Below the pieces are notes generated by a model that searched no databases, was not told the origin of the DNA, and saw nothing but the letters and a program-made list of their open reading frames with translations. A DNA stretch of 64,000 nucleotides from Azoarcus sp. (GTDB taxonomy: Bacteria > Pseudomonadota > Gammaproteobacteria > Burkholderiales > Rhodocyclaceae): positions 1 to 64,000 of the forward strand of contig JAUSOD010000091.1 of NCBI GenBank assembly GCA_030656215.1. The letters run 5' to 3'. Position numbers and translations under genes: made by a program. Every line of letters begins with the position of its first letter. The first letter of the stretch is position 1. Positions 17,023 through 25,957 of the stretch are shown piece after piece.

Positions 17023-18129
17023 ATGGAATCGACGAGTCCGAAACTGCGCGGGGTCAACCTCGGCAGCTGGCTGTTGCTGGAAAAATGGATGGTGCCCAGC
17101 CTGTTCGAGGGGATGGAGGCCACCGACGAGACCACCTGGTGCGCCGAACTCGGCCCGGCTGCCACCGACAAGCTGCGCCGCCACTGGAACAGCTTCGTCA
17201 CCTACGAAGACTTCGCCTGGATCGCCGAGCGCGGATTGAACGCGGTACGCATCCCGGTGGGGCACTGGATCTTCGGGCCGGACTATCCCTATCACCCCAA
17301 GTACGGCAGCAACCCTCACCCCTTCGTCACCGGCGGCATCGAGGTGCTCGACCGCGCGATGGACTGGGCGGCAAAGCTCGGTCTCAAGGTCATGCTCGAC
17401 CTGCACGCCGCACCCGGGTGCCAGAATGGTTTCGACAACGGCGGCATCATGGGCGTGGTCGAGTGGCACACCAAACCCGAATACCTCGAGCACTCGCTGC
17501 TCGTGCTCGAACGCCTGGCCGAGCGCTACCGCGCGCACCCGGCGCTGCATGCGATCGAGGTGCTCAACGAACCGCGCTGGGACGTGCCCACCGACTATCT
17601 CAAGGCCTATTACCTCGCCGCCTATGAGCGCATCCGCAAGCACTGCCCGCCCGACCGGGTGGCGGTGGTATTTCATGACGGCTTCCGCTCCTACCGCGAG
17701 TTTCTCGGCTTCATGCAGCCGCCGCAATGGCAGAACGTGATCTTCGACTATCACCGCTATCAGTGCTTCGACCGCCGCGACATCGACACCGACATCTACG
17801 GCCACATGCACAAGGCGAGCGGCGAATGGCGCGACGAGGCCGACTCGATCAACGCTGCGCTCGGCCTGCCGGCAATCTGTGGTGAATGGAGCCTGGGGCT
17901 GGACCTGCGCGTGGTCTCGCTGTGGGCAGAGGGGCCATACAACCATGCGCTGGAGCACATGGACGCGTTCCAGCAGGACGTCGCCAGCCGGGGCTACGCT
18001 GCGGCGCAGGTCCTCGCGTTCGAGAAACTGTTCGGCTGGTTCTTCTGGAGCTACAAGACCGAAACCACGCCGGCCTGGTGTTTCCGCGACTGTGTCGAGC
18101 GCGGCTGGATGCCGTCAAACTTCCGGTAG
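17023..18129 (+). CDS. GH5 glycoside hydrolase resembling eukaryotic exo-beta-1,3-glucanase
   Basis: 368-residue glycoside hydrolase of family 5, close in motif to yeast Exg1-type exo-1,3-beta-glucanases (GH5_9): LRGVNLGSWLLLEKWMVPSLF at the N-terminus, VRIPVGHWIF, LDLHAAPGCQNGFDN, the acid/base EVLNEP and the nucleophile in ICGEWS. There is no obvious signal peptide, so a cytoplasmic or non-classically exported enzyme is implied. ATG 17023 is chosen because of GGGGAGGTGA upstream. It overlaps the convergent ABC gene tail-to-tail by 15 bases. Likely substrate is a beta-1,3-glucan or oligosaccharide; not proven. Confidence 0.85.
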   Translation: MESTSPKLRGVNLGSWLLLEKWMVPSLFEGMEATDETTWCAELGPAATDKLRRHWNSFVTYEDFAWIAERGLNAVRIPVGHWIFGPDYPYHPKYGSNPHPFVTGGIEVLDRAMDWAAKLGLKVMLDLHAAPGCQNGFDNGGIMGVVEWHTKPEYLEHSLLVLERLAERYRAHPALHAIEVLNEPRWDVPTDYLKAYYLAAYERIRKHCPPDRVAVVFHDGFRSYREFLGFMQPPQWQNVIFDYHRYQCFDRRDIDTDIYGHMHKASGEWRDEADSINAALGLPAICGEWSLGLDLRVVSLWAEGPYNHALEHMDAFQQDVASRGYAAAQVLAFEKLFGWFFWSYKTETTPAWCFRDCVERGWMPSNFR

Positions 18130-19905
18130 CGCCACCGGCTCGATGCTCGCGGGGGCCGTTTTTTGCCCCCGCAGCCGATTGAGCACCAGCTTGCGGTCGT
18201 AGAAGTGATCCATGCCGTTATGCCGGCTGATGTTCAACAGGGTCGAGTTGGGCAGCTCGTGGTGCAGCAGCTCCATGGTGTCGATCTCGTCCTTTGAGTC
18301 GAACGCGTCGGTCGCCTCCTCGATGAACACCCAGCCCGGCTGCTGCAGAAACAGCCGGGCGATGCCGAGGCGCTGTTGCGCACGCAGCGGCAGCGCCCTG
18401 CTCCAGTCGTCGTGCTCTTCGAGCCGCGGTGCAAGCCACGCGATACCGGCACACTCCAGCGCCCGATGCAGGCACGCCGTGCTGTAGCCCGCCGCGTCCT
18501 GCGGGTAACTCAACACCGCGCGCAGACTGCCCTCGGGCAGGAAGGGCCGCTGCGGGATGAACATGATGTCGCGCCCCGCCGGCAGGATGATCTCGCCGCC
18601 ACCCCACGGCCACAGCCCGGCCACCGCCTTGAACAGGCTGATGGTCACCGCCGGATCGCCGGTGATCAGGATGCGCTCGCCGTGGCGCACATGCAGATTG
18701 AAATCCTTGAGCAGAGTGTTCCCGTTGGGCGAAGCCAGACGCAGGCCGCGGATGTCGAGCTCCTGGTGGCTCGAATGCTGCACGTCGATGCGCTGCTCGC
18801 CATGACCATGCTCGCGATCCTCCTGCTCGAGCACCTGCATGTCCTGGTGCAGGGTCACGATGCGCTCGATCGAGGCACGGCAGCGGGCAATCTCGCCAAG
18901 ATTGTCGATCGGCCACGACAGTGCCGAAGTCAGCCGCTGAAAGGCCTGCGCCGCCTGCATCAACAGGCCCAGCGACATTGCCCCGGCGATGTATTGCGGT
19001 GCCGCGATCAGGATTGGAAACACCGGCAACAAGGTGCCGTATCCCGTGGAGAACGAGACGATACCGAGATAGGCCAGGGTCTGCCGGTTCCAGCCGTGGC
19101 CGACATCGGTGAACAGGCCGTCGGCGTTGCGTCGCTCCGAGGGCTCGCCATGCAGCAGCGCAATCGATTCGGAATGCTCGCGCGCGCGCGCCAGCCCATA
19201 GCGCAGATTGGCTTCGACCGACTGCAGCTTGTTGGTGCTGCGGATCAGCGGACGCCCCAGCATGAGCCCGAACACCGTGCCGACCCCCGCATACAGAAAA
19301 GCCATCAGCACCAGGTAACCCGGCACCGCGATCGAAGTGCCGGGCAGGTTTGCGCTGCCCGAGACACTCAGCAGGATATCGACGAAGCTGCCCAGCACCA
19401 GCACCGAGAACAGCAGCGAATGCGCCAGCCCGACCGCCGCCTCGGTAGCGATGCGGATATCCTCGGCGATACGTCCATCGGGGTTGTCATGCTCGCCGGC
19501 GGCGTATTGCAGACGATAGTGATGGGCATGGTCCATCCACTGATCGAGCAGCAGGCTGGTCATCCATCGTCGCCAGTCGAGCTGCACCCAGCGCTTGACA
19601 TGCATGTGCAGCGCAGTCACCGCCATGGTCAGCACAAAAATCAGCACGAAGATCATCACCAGACGCAGCAGGTCTCCCAGCGAGCGCGCCTCGAGCGCAT
19701 CGAACAGCTCGCGGTGCCAGTAGCTCACCCAGATCGCCAGCCCCACCTGCGCGACTGTGAGCAAGATCAGCAGCAGCACGGCACCGCGCACCGTCCATCT
19801 GCGCTCACTATTCCAGTAGTCGCGCGCCATGCGCGCGAACTGCCGGCCGGACCGACGGGGGCGGGGTTCGGGATGGGGCTCGGGATGGCTCAAGGTGGGC
19901 TGCAT
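18115..19905 (-). CDS. ABC protein of the YddA/SbmA-type fold with a degenerate ATPase domain
   Basis: 596 residues: a membrane domain with about six helices (41-320), then a nucleotide-binding domain (about 380-590) of the ABCD/YddA type. ATP-site motifs are damaged. The Walker A position reads GDPAVTIS (416-423), with Ile where the invariant Lys should be and Ala and Thr for two glycines. The signature reads LPLRAQ (505-510) for LSGGEQ. Walker B has Glu529 in place of Asp (VFIEEATDAFD). The Q-loop (PQRPFLPEGSLR), catalytic Glu530 and a His near ISRHNGM remain. It may be non-catalytic or bind nucleotide unusually. It converges on the GH5 gene with a 15-base overlap. Confidence 0.85.
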   Translation of the reverse strand: MQPTLSHPEPHPEPRPRRSGRQFARMARDYWNSERRWTVRGAVLLLILLTVAQVGLAIWVSYWHRELFDALEARSLGDLLRLVMIFVLIFVLTMAVTALHMHVKRWVQLDWRRWMTSLLLDQWMDHAHHYRLQYAAGEHDNPDGRIAEDIRIATEAAVGLAHSLLFSVLVLGSFVDILLSVSGSANLPGTSIAVPGYLVLMAFLYAGVGTVFGLMLGRPLIRSTNKLQSVEANLRYGLARAREHSESIALLHGEPSERRNADGLFTDVGHGWNRQTLAYLGIVSFSTGYGTLLPVFPILIAAPQYIAGAMSLGLLMQAAQAFQRLTSALSWPIDNLGEIARCRASIERIVTLHQDMQVLEQEDREHGHGEQRIDVQHSSHQELDIRGLRLASPNGNTLLKDFNLHVRHGERILITGDPAVTISLFKAVAGLWPWGGGEIILPAGRDIMFIPQRPFLPEGSLRAVLSYPQDAAGYSTACLHRALECAGIAWLAPRLEEHDDWSRALPLRAQQRLGIARLFLQQPGWVFIEEATDAFDSKDEIDTMELLHHELPNSTLLNISRHNGMDHFYDRKLVLNRLRGQKTAPASIEPVALPEV

Positions 19906-20271
19906 GACGGTCTCGGTTCAGCATGCGGGCAAGCGGTGCCGCAAGGTCGGGAGCACGCTACCTGGGCGCGGCAGCGCGTCGAGCGCGGCGAAATCAGCAC
20001 GGGACAGGGACACCATTTACGACTACAGAATGTATCAGCGCACAGGGTAGCGCAACGCGGCAATATTTCCGCAAGCACCGCATATGTGCAGCCTCCGGCG
20101 GATGAGGATGCCGGTGGACCACGGACCAACTGCAGCGCGCGCGACTCTGGATAGTCAGCGCGCCACCCGATCGGTATTCCGCTCCAGGCTCGCCGCTTGG
20201 TAACATGGCGGGCAAACCCCGCACCGGATCCGTCCGCAAGGACCACGTCTCACCCGCCTCAGGACTTCGCC
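19906..20271. other. Divergent intergenic region
   Basis: 366 bases between the ABC gene (leftward) and the LysE-family gene (rightward). It should hold both promoters. I find no convincing -35/-10 pair, sigma-54 site, RNA or repeat. Confidence 0.5.
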
Positions 20272-20922
20272 ATGGTTTACGGCATTACCGACATCACCAC
20301 CTTCATCCTCGGCACCATCTTCATCGTGCTGCTGCCTGGGCCGAACTCGCTTTACGTGATGGCCGTCGCATCGCGCTGGGGCGTGGGTGCAGGTTATCGC
20401 GGGGCGTGCGGGATCTTTCTCGGCGACCTGATCCTGATGGTGCTCTCGGCCACCGGTGCCGCATCCCTGCTGAAGACGACACCCGAGCTGTTCATGGCGA
20501 TCAAGTACGCTGGCGCAGCCTACCTGGCGTGGATGGGCGTCGGCCTGCTGCGCTCGGCGGTCACGACGTGGCGCAGAAAGACCAGCGACGACAGCGCAGC
20601 TCAGCCGGTCGGCGATGCATCCCGCCCGTTCCGGACCGCGCTGCTGATCAGCCTGATGAACCCGAAGGCGATCCTGTTCTTCGTCTCCTTCTTCATCCAG
20701 TTCGTCGACCCGGCGTACGCCCATCCGGTGCTGTCCTTCGCCATCCTCGGGGTGATCGTGCAGCTGTGCAGCGCGCTCTACCTGTCGGCGCTGATCTTCG
20801 GTGGCGCCCATCTGGCACGCCAGTTCCGTCGCCGTCGCCGGCTGTCGGCCACCGCCACCGGCGGAGTCGGCGGCCTGTTCATCGGCTTCGGGCTCAAACT
20901 CGCGAATGCAAGCCTGAGCTGA
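20272..20922 (+). CDS. LysE/LeuE-family amino-acid exporter
   Basis: 217-residue inner-membrane exporter of the LysE/RhtB superfamily with about six helices. FIVLLPGPNSLYVMAVASRWGV is the family N-terminal signature, and GAAYLAWMG and LISLMNPKAILFFVSF are further conserved blocks. It resembles LeuE, which exports leucine and related amino acids, but substrate is not determined. The open frame extends upstream of the ATG at 20272; this start gives the normal length. A basic loop (RQFRRRRRLS) lies before the last helix. Confidence 0.88.
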   Translation: MVYGITDITTFILGTIFIVLLPGPNSLYVMAVASRWGVGAGYRGACGIFLGDLILMVLSATGAASLLKTTPELFMAIKYAGAAYLAWMGVGLLRSAVTTWRRKTSDDSAAQPVGDASRPFRTALLISLMNPKAILFFVSFFIQFVDPAYAHPVLSFAILGVIVQLCSALYLSALIFGGAHLARQFRRRRRLSATATGGVGGLFIGFGLKLANASLS

Positions 20923-21077
20923 GCCGCCTCCCTCCGCATCCGATCGTTGCACCGCGCACGAAGAGAATCCGTGCCCGGCAGCCAGCCCCAGCGCTGCGCC
21001 CGCACCGGATTCCGCGATAATGCGCGACCGGCCGCAAGCGCGTGCCGGGCATCCAGAAAAACACTGACAAGCGCGCC

Positions 21078-22643
21078 ATGTCCGACACTGCACAAGATCG
21101 CACCATCCAGCGCAAGGTTGCCGTTGCTGCCTGCTTCGGCACCTTCCTCGAGTGGTACGACTTCCTCACCTTCGCCACCCTGGCGACCTATTTCAGCATC
21201 CTGTTCTTCCCGCCGGACGACCCGGTCACTGCGCTGCTGGCCAGCCTGGGCACCTTCGGCGTGGGCATGATCGTGCGCCCGCTGGGTGCAGCGCTGTTCG
21301 GTTCGCTCGGCGACCGCTACGGGCGGCGGACGATCTTCCTCGTCACCATCATCATCATGGGGGTGTCCACCTTCCTCGTCGGCCTGCTGCCGACCTACGC
21401 CCAGATCGGCATCGCCGCGCCCATCCTGCTGCTGGTGCTGCGCATGCTGCAGGGCCTGTCGGTGGGCGGCGAGATCGGCGGTGCGGCGGTCTACCTGACC
21501 GAACATGCACCCGCCGAACGGCGCGGTATCTACACCAGCGTGCTGCAGCTGATGGGACCGCTGGGCATGCTCGCCTCGATGATGCAGATCGTCGCGCTGC
21601 AATACCTGCTGTCGGACGCCGAGTTTCGCGAATGGGGCTGGCGGGTGCCCTTCCTGATTTCCATCGTGCTGCTGGCGATCTCGATCAAAAGCCGGCTCAA
21701 CCTGCACGAATCGCCGGTGTTCACCCAGCTGCGGGCGCGCAATGGGCTGTCGAAGACGCCGCTGCGCGAATGCTTCACCGACCGCCACACGCTGGGCCGC
21801 ATGGCGCTGCTGTTCTTTTGCGTCTCGGCCGGCGGCTCGCTGCTGTTCTTTTCGTCCCAGGTGTACACCACGGTGTTCCTGAAAAACGTGGTCAAGATCG
21901 ATGCCCGCACCGCGAGCACGCTGGTGATGATCGCGACGATCGTGCTGTTCCCGCTGACCATCTGGTGCGGCTGGCTATCCGACCGCATCGGCCGCCGGCC
22001 GGTGCTGCTCGCCGGGTTGATCCTCGGCTGCGTGGCGGTGCTGCCGGTGTTCCACGGCCTGCTCGCCTTCGGCAATCCGGCCCTGGAGCGCTTTAACCGC
22101 GAGGTGCCGGTGATGCTCAGTGGCGAAGCCTGCAGATACGATCCCTTCACCGGCGTGCGCAACGACTGCGAGCGCTACCAGGACCTGTTCGCGCGCCTGG
22201 GGGTGCTGCACGAGCACCGTGAAGGCGCACTCGCGGTCAGCATCGGTGCGAAGACCGTGGAAGGCTTTCATCCCGACCAGGTGAGCGCCGCGCTGATCGC
22301 CGCCGGCCGGCCCGAGCATGCCGACCCGGCCACCATCAACCACGCCGCAATTGTCGGCCTGCTGCTGGTGCTGGTGGTGGCGCTGGCCTGCATCACCGGG
22401 CCGCAGACCGCCACCCTGGCCGAACTCTTCCCCGCCCGCACCCGCTACTCCGCGGTCGCCCTGCCCCACAACCTGTCGGCGGGCTGGATCGGCGGCATGT
22501 CACCGTTCATGGTGACCTGGCTCAGCGTGCGCTCGGGCGATGCGCTGGGCGGGCTGTGGTATCCAGCAGGTTTGCTGATCATGGCCGCGATCATCGGCCT
22601 GCTGTTCCTGCCGGAGGTGCGCAACCGGGCGCTGGAGACGTAG
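21078..22643 (+). CDS. MHS-family MFS transporter
   Basis: 521-residue major facilitator of the metabolite:H+ symporter family (ProP/ShiA/KgtP relatives). The start GTFLEWYDFLTFATLATYFS and the loop-2 motif GSLGDRYGRRTIF are diagnostic, followed by GLSVGGEIGGAAVYLTEHAP. About twelve helices. A long hydrophilic insertion (about 335-425) between later helices contains a CRYDPF...CERY stretch and is larger than usual. Substrate is probably an organic acid or osmolyte but cannot be read. It ends one base before the convergent TRAP dctP gene. Confidence 0.87.
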   Translation: MSDTAQDRTIQRKVAVAACFGTFLEWYDFLTFATLATYFSILFFPPDDPVTALLASLGTFGVGMIVRPLGAALFGSLGDRYGRRTIFLVTIIIMGVSTFLVGLLPTYAQIGIAAPILLLVLRMLQGLSVGGEIGGAAVYLTEHAPAERRGIYTSVLQLMGPLGMLASMMQIVALQYLLSDAEFREWGWRVPFLISIVLLAISIKSRLNLHESPVFTQLRARNGLSKTPLRECFTDRHTLGRMALLFFCVSAGGSLLFFSSQVYTTVFLKNVVKIDARTASTLVMIATIVLFPLTIWCGWLSDRIGRRPVLLAGLILGCVAVLPVFHGLLAFGNPALERFNREVPVMLSGEACRYDPFTGVRNDCERYQDLFARLGVLHEHREGALAVSIGAKTVEGFHPDQVSAALIAAGRPEHADPATINHAAIVGLLLVLVVALACITGPQTATLAELFPARTRYSAVALPHNLSAGWIGGMSPFMVTWLSVRSGDALGGLWYPAGLLIMAAIIGLLFLPEVRNRALET

Positions 22644-22644
22644 T

Positions 22645-23616
22645 TCAGCGGCCGTTGCTGAACAGCGCCTTGAGCTGCGCGCCATATTGCGGGCTGGCCT
22701 GCTCGACGCCCTTCCAGCCCGCCTCGTAGGCCTGCGCGCGGAACAGATTGACCTGCTCGGCGGGAAGGGTGACGGTCTCGATTCCGGCCGTGCCCTGACG
22801 CGCCTTCTCGTTGCTGGCGGTCTTGAGGTCCTGCTCGGTCTGCGCTTCGGCCCAGGCAATCTGCTTGTCGAGGAAGGCGCGCTGGGTGGCATCGAGCTTC
22901 TTCCAGGTGTTCTGGTTCATGAAGAAACTCACCTCGACATTGTAGAAACCGGGCTCCACGCGGTACTTGGTCTTCTCTTGCCAACCGAGGTCGAACACGC
23001 CGATCGACGGCCAGCCGTAGCCATCGACCACGCCGCGCTCGAGCGCGGTGTACACCTCGCCCGGCGGCACCTGCAGCGGCGCAGCGCCCACCGCCTGGAA
23101 GAAGGCACGGTACACCGGCACGCTGCGCAGCTTGAAGCCGGAGAAGTCGCTGCCGTTCGGTTTCTTGTTGGTGTAGATGTGGTACTCGAGGCCATCGGAC
23201 ACCCGGCCCAGCCACACCATGTTGGCCTTTTCGCGGTGGATACGGTCGAGCAGCGCGTAGCCGCCATTGGCACGGATTTCGGCCATCGGCTTTTCCGCCA
23301 GGGTCATCGCCAGCGCCTCGGGCACCAGGTTGGCATGGAACACACCGGTGCTGTTGGACAGGTCCACCACCCCGGCGCGCACCGCATTGCCGACTTCGAA
23401 CGGCGGCATGGACTCGGGGCCGCCGACCACCTGGATCTTCATGATGCCCTTGCCCTCGGCATTGACCTTGGCGACAAAGGCGTTGAAGCGCTGCGAGAAG
23501 AAGGTGTCCTTGCCGAAGGCGGTGACGGCCTTGAGCGTGATTTCGGCGCCTTGTGCGCCAGTCATGGCAAGGGCGAGAAGTACGCCCGCGGCGAGCTTTC
23601 CGGTTGATTTCTGCAT
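22645..23616 (-). CDS. dctP: TRAP transporter substrate-binding protein (locus 1)
   Basis: 323-residue periplasmic DctP-type solute receptor. The signal peptide (about 1-23) ends AQGA. KLRSVPVYRAFFQAVGA supplies the conserved arginine that binds the carboxylate, and GVVDGYGWPSIGVFDLGWQEK is typical of the family. It delivers an organic acid to the DctQM permease encoded just upstream on the same strand. Gene order on this strand is dctQ-dctM-dctP, with dctP last. The ligand is not deducible; receptors with this 'PVYRAFFQAVGA' region often bind aromatic or 2-oxo acids, which is only suggestive. Confidence 0.88.
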   Translation of the reverse strand: MQKSTGKLAAGVLLALAMTGAQGAEITLKAVTAFGKDTFFSQRFNAFVAKVNAEGKGIMKIQVVGGPESMPPFEVGNAVRAGVVDLSNSTGVFHANLVPEALAMTLAEKPMAEIRANGGYALLDRIHREKANMVWLGRVSDGLEYHIYTNKKPNGSDFSGFKLRSVPVYRAFFQAVGAAPLQVPPGEVYTALERGVVDGYGWPSIGVFDLGWQEKTKYRVEPGFYNVEVSFFMNQNTWKKLDATQRAFLDKQIAWAEAQTEQDLKTASNEKARQGTAGIETVTLPAEQVNLFRAQAYEAGWKGVEQASPQYGAQLKALFSNGR

Positions 23617-23653
23617 CTTGTTTCTCCGTGGGGGTGGGAAGGAGGGAAAGGGG

Positions 23654-24970
23654 TCAGCCCATCAGGCGCGGCAGACCGACGGCAAGCCAGGGAACCGACA
23701 CGATCAGGCCCAGCACGACGAGCTCGATCGCGAGGAAGGGCACCGCCGAGGCATAGATCTGCTGCAGCCGGATATGGGGCGGCGCCACACTCTGCATCAC
23801 CATCAGCAGCAGGCCGAAGGGCGGCGTGAGCAGGCCCATCTCCATCGCGATCAGCATCATCACGCCGAGCCATACCGGATCGATGCCGGCAGCATTGGCC
23901 AGCGGCATGAAGAAGGGTAGCGTGATCATCATCATGCTCACCTGGTCGATCACGCAGCCCAGCACCAGCAACAGTATCAACATACCGAACACCAGCATCA
24001 GCGGCGACAGTTCGAGTTCGGTGATCAGGCCGAGCAGGCCGGTGGTGGCACCCGAGAAACTCAGCAGCTGCGAGAAGGTGGTCGAGGCCACCAGCACGAA
24101 CAGGATGATCACCGAGATGCGCGCGGTCTCCATCAAGGCCTTGTACAGGCCGCGCACACTCAGCACCCGATAGGCGGCGGTTGCAATCACCGAGGCGAGC
24201 GCACCGATCGCGGCCGACTCGGTCGGCGACGCCCAGCCGGCAAGCATGCTGCCGACCACGGCGACGAAGATGCCCAGCAGCGGCACCACGTCGCGCAGGA
24301 AGGGCCACCATTTGGCCCAGCCGGTGAACGCCTGCAGGTTCTCGTCGGCCGGCGCGAGATCCGGATTCGCACGGCAGCGCAGGATCACGTAGCCGAGAAA
24401 GCCGATCGCCATGATCAGGCCGGGCAGGATGCCGCCGATCAGCAGCTGCGCGATCGAAATCCCGGCCAGACTGCCAAGCATGACCGCCAGCGCCGAGGGC
24501 GGAATCAGCATCGCGATACCACCGACCGCCATGATCGGCCCCATCGCCAGGGTCGGGTGATAGCCGCGGCGCAGCATCTCCGGCAACAGGGTGCCGCCCA
24601 TCATTGCGGTGTTGGCGATGGTCGAGCCCGACAGCGCGGCAAAGGTCGTTCCGCCCAGCACCGACACCAGCGACAGACGTCCCGGCACGCGCGCGATCAG
24701 GCGTTCGATCGCCTCGATTGCACGATAGGCCAGACCGGTATGGAACAGCACCTCGCCCATCAGCACGAAGAGCGGAATCGGGGTCAGCGAGAAGCTGCTG
24801 ATCGAGCCCACCGAGTTGCGCACCAACTGCCCGAGCCCCGCCTCTCCGCCCAGAAAAATCCAGGCACCGAGCAGGTTTACCCCGAGAAACGCAAACGCGA
24901 CCGGCACCCCGACCAGCATCAGCACGAACAGACTGCCCAGCATCAGGGCAAGTGCGGCCTGCCATTCCAT
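23654..24970 (-). CDS. dctM: TRAP transporter large permease (locus 1)
   Basis: 438-residue, about twelve-helix membrane subunit of a tripartite ATP-independent periplasmic transporter, driving uptake by a sodium or proton gradient. Conserved segments include LFVLMGEVLFHTGLAYRAIEA, GSTIANTAMMGGTLLPEMLRRGY, PPSALAVMLGSLAGISI and a C-terminal MEMGLLTPPFGLLLMVMQSV. Its start is one base after the dctQ stop and dctP follows 37 bases later, forming one operon. Confidence 0.92.
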   Translation of the reverse strand: MEWQAALALMLGSLFVLMLVGVPVAFAFLGVNLLGAWIFLGGEAGLGQLVRNSVGSISSFSLTPIPLFVLMGEVLFHTGLAYRAIEAIERLIARVPGRLSLVSVLGGTTFAALSGSTIANTAMMGGTLLPEMLRRGYHPTLAMGPIMAVGGIAMLIPPSALAVMLGSLAGISIAQLLIGGILPGLIMAIGFLGYVILRCRANPDLAPADENLQAFTGWAKWWPFLRDVVPLLGIFVAVVGSMLAGWASPTESAAIGALASVIATAAYRVLSVRGLYKALMETARISVIILFVLVASTTFSQLLSFSGATTGLLGLITELELSPLMLVFGMLILLLVLGCVIDQVSMMMITLPFFMPLANAAGIDPVWLGVMMLIAMEMGLLTPPFGLLLMVMQSVAPPHIRLQQIYASAVPFLAIELVVLGLIVSVPWLAVGLPRLMG

Positions 24971-24971
24971 G

Positions 24972-25493
24972 TCAGCGCCCCTCCGTGCGGAACACCGCCA
25001 CCTTCAGGCGGCGAGCAAACTCGATTGCAAGCAGGATGCAGGCAAAGGCCATCGGCATATTCAGCCACCATTCGGGAAAGATCAGCACCTTGAACACCAT
25101 GCCGCCCTGGGACGCCGCATCGGCGGCCACCACCACGCTCTGCCACGCCAGCACGAGACAGATGCCGAGCCCGACCAGATCGGTCATCACCTCCAGCCAC
25201 CAGCGCCCGATCGGTGACGCGGCCCGCAACAGGATGTCGATGCGGATGTGATCGCCCACATAGAGCAGCCACGGCGCGGCCACGAAGGTCGCCACCATCA
25301 ACATGTACTCGGTGACCTCGACACTCCAGGCGATCGTGCCCCAGCCGAGGTTGCGCATGAATACGTCGGCGCAGACCAGCAAGCCCATCGCGCCGAAAAG
25401 TAGCGCCGCAGCCAGGCCGCAGCCCGACATCAGCAGGTGGTAGGCACGATGGCCGGGAGACCGGAAGGAGGTTGATGCCTGCGGCGTCGACAT
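24972..25493 (-). CDS. dctQ: TRAP transporter small permease (locus 1)
   Basis: 173-residue, four-helix small permease subunit partnering DctM. Family features are GWGTIAWSVEVTEYMLMVATF and HIRIDILLRAAS. It is the first gene of the leftward dctQMP operon, so the promoter should lie in the AT-rich DNA just right of 25493. The hydrophilic N-terminal 20 residues precede the first helix. Confidence 0.88.
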   Translation of the reverse strand: MSTPQASTSFRSPGHRAYHLLMSGCGLAAALLFGAMGLLVCADVFMRNLGWGTIAWSVEVTEYMLMVATFVAAPWLLYVGDHIRIDILLRAASPIGRWWLEVMTDLVGLGICLVLAWQSVVVAADAASQGGMVFKVLIFPEWWLNMPMAFACILLAIEFARRLKVAVFRTEGR

Positions 25494-25957
25494 TCGGTCA
25501 CTCCTGCTATTTATTTAAAGTTAAACATATCAGCACTGAACTTTCATGTCCACGCATTTGGTATGGATCGGATATTCATTTAAAACCATAAGTTAATCAT
25601 GGGATTAAGCCTGCCATGACAAGGCGATGAGAGCTCATCACCGGCACGCACCAGCCCGGTGCAGCATTCTGCGTCATGCACCAATACGAGTATCAAATGC
25701 AGTAACACGAGGCCACCGGAGCTCATGAGAAAGACATCTTGTTTGTTATAAATCAGATGCTTGAGAATGAGTCTCCTGCACGGCCGTGTGCTGGCACGAT
25801 TGACGCTTTTAAAACAAGGCTCCGGTTCGTTCAGCAGTTTGACTGCGCGTGATTCCGGTATGTCGTTCAGGATTCAATCCAGGCGGCGTGCAGCGTACTG
25901 ACGTGCAAACCGGTTGATCTTCGCGTGTTTATCACAACAACCATCAGGAGACAGATC
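25494..25957. other. Divergent AT-rich control region
   Basis: 464 bases between TRAP locus 1 and the CBS gene. The left 120 bases are markedly AT-rich (runs such as TTTATTTAAAGTTAAACATA), fitting the leftward dctQMP promoter. A sigma-54-type promoter for the CBS gene lies at 25791-25807. No gene is supported here. Confidence 0.6.
25791..25807 (+). promoter_or_regulatory. Sigma-54-type promoter upstream of CBS gene
   Basis: CTGGCACGATTGACGCT: the -24 block CTGGCACG is a perfect consensus, and GG (25793-25794) is followed after exactly ten bases by GC (25805-25806). The -12 block is weaker (GACGCT for TTGCW). Predicted start near 25818, about 140 bases before the CBS ATG. Confidence 0.45.

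Noticed and set aside
18376-20154. 592-codon plus-strand frame opposite the ABC gene
   Set aside because: Translation is low-complexity Q/H/R-rich and typical of GC-rich antisense frames.
25915-25936. FNR/ANR-like box TTGAT...ATCAC near the CBS gene
   Set aside because: The half-sites are too far apart for an FNR site and the second half is imperfect.
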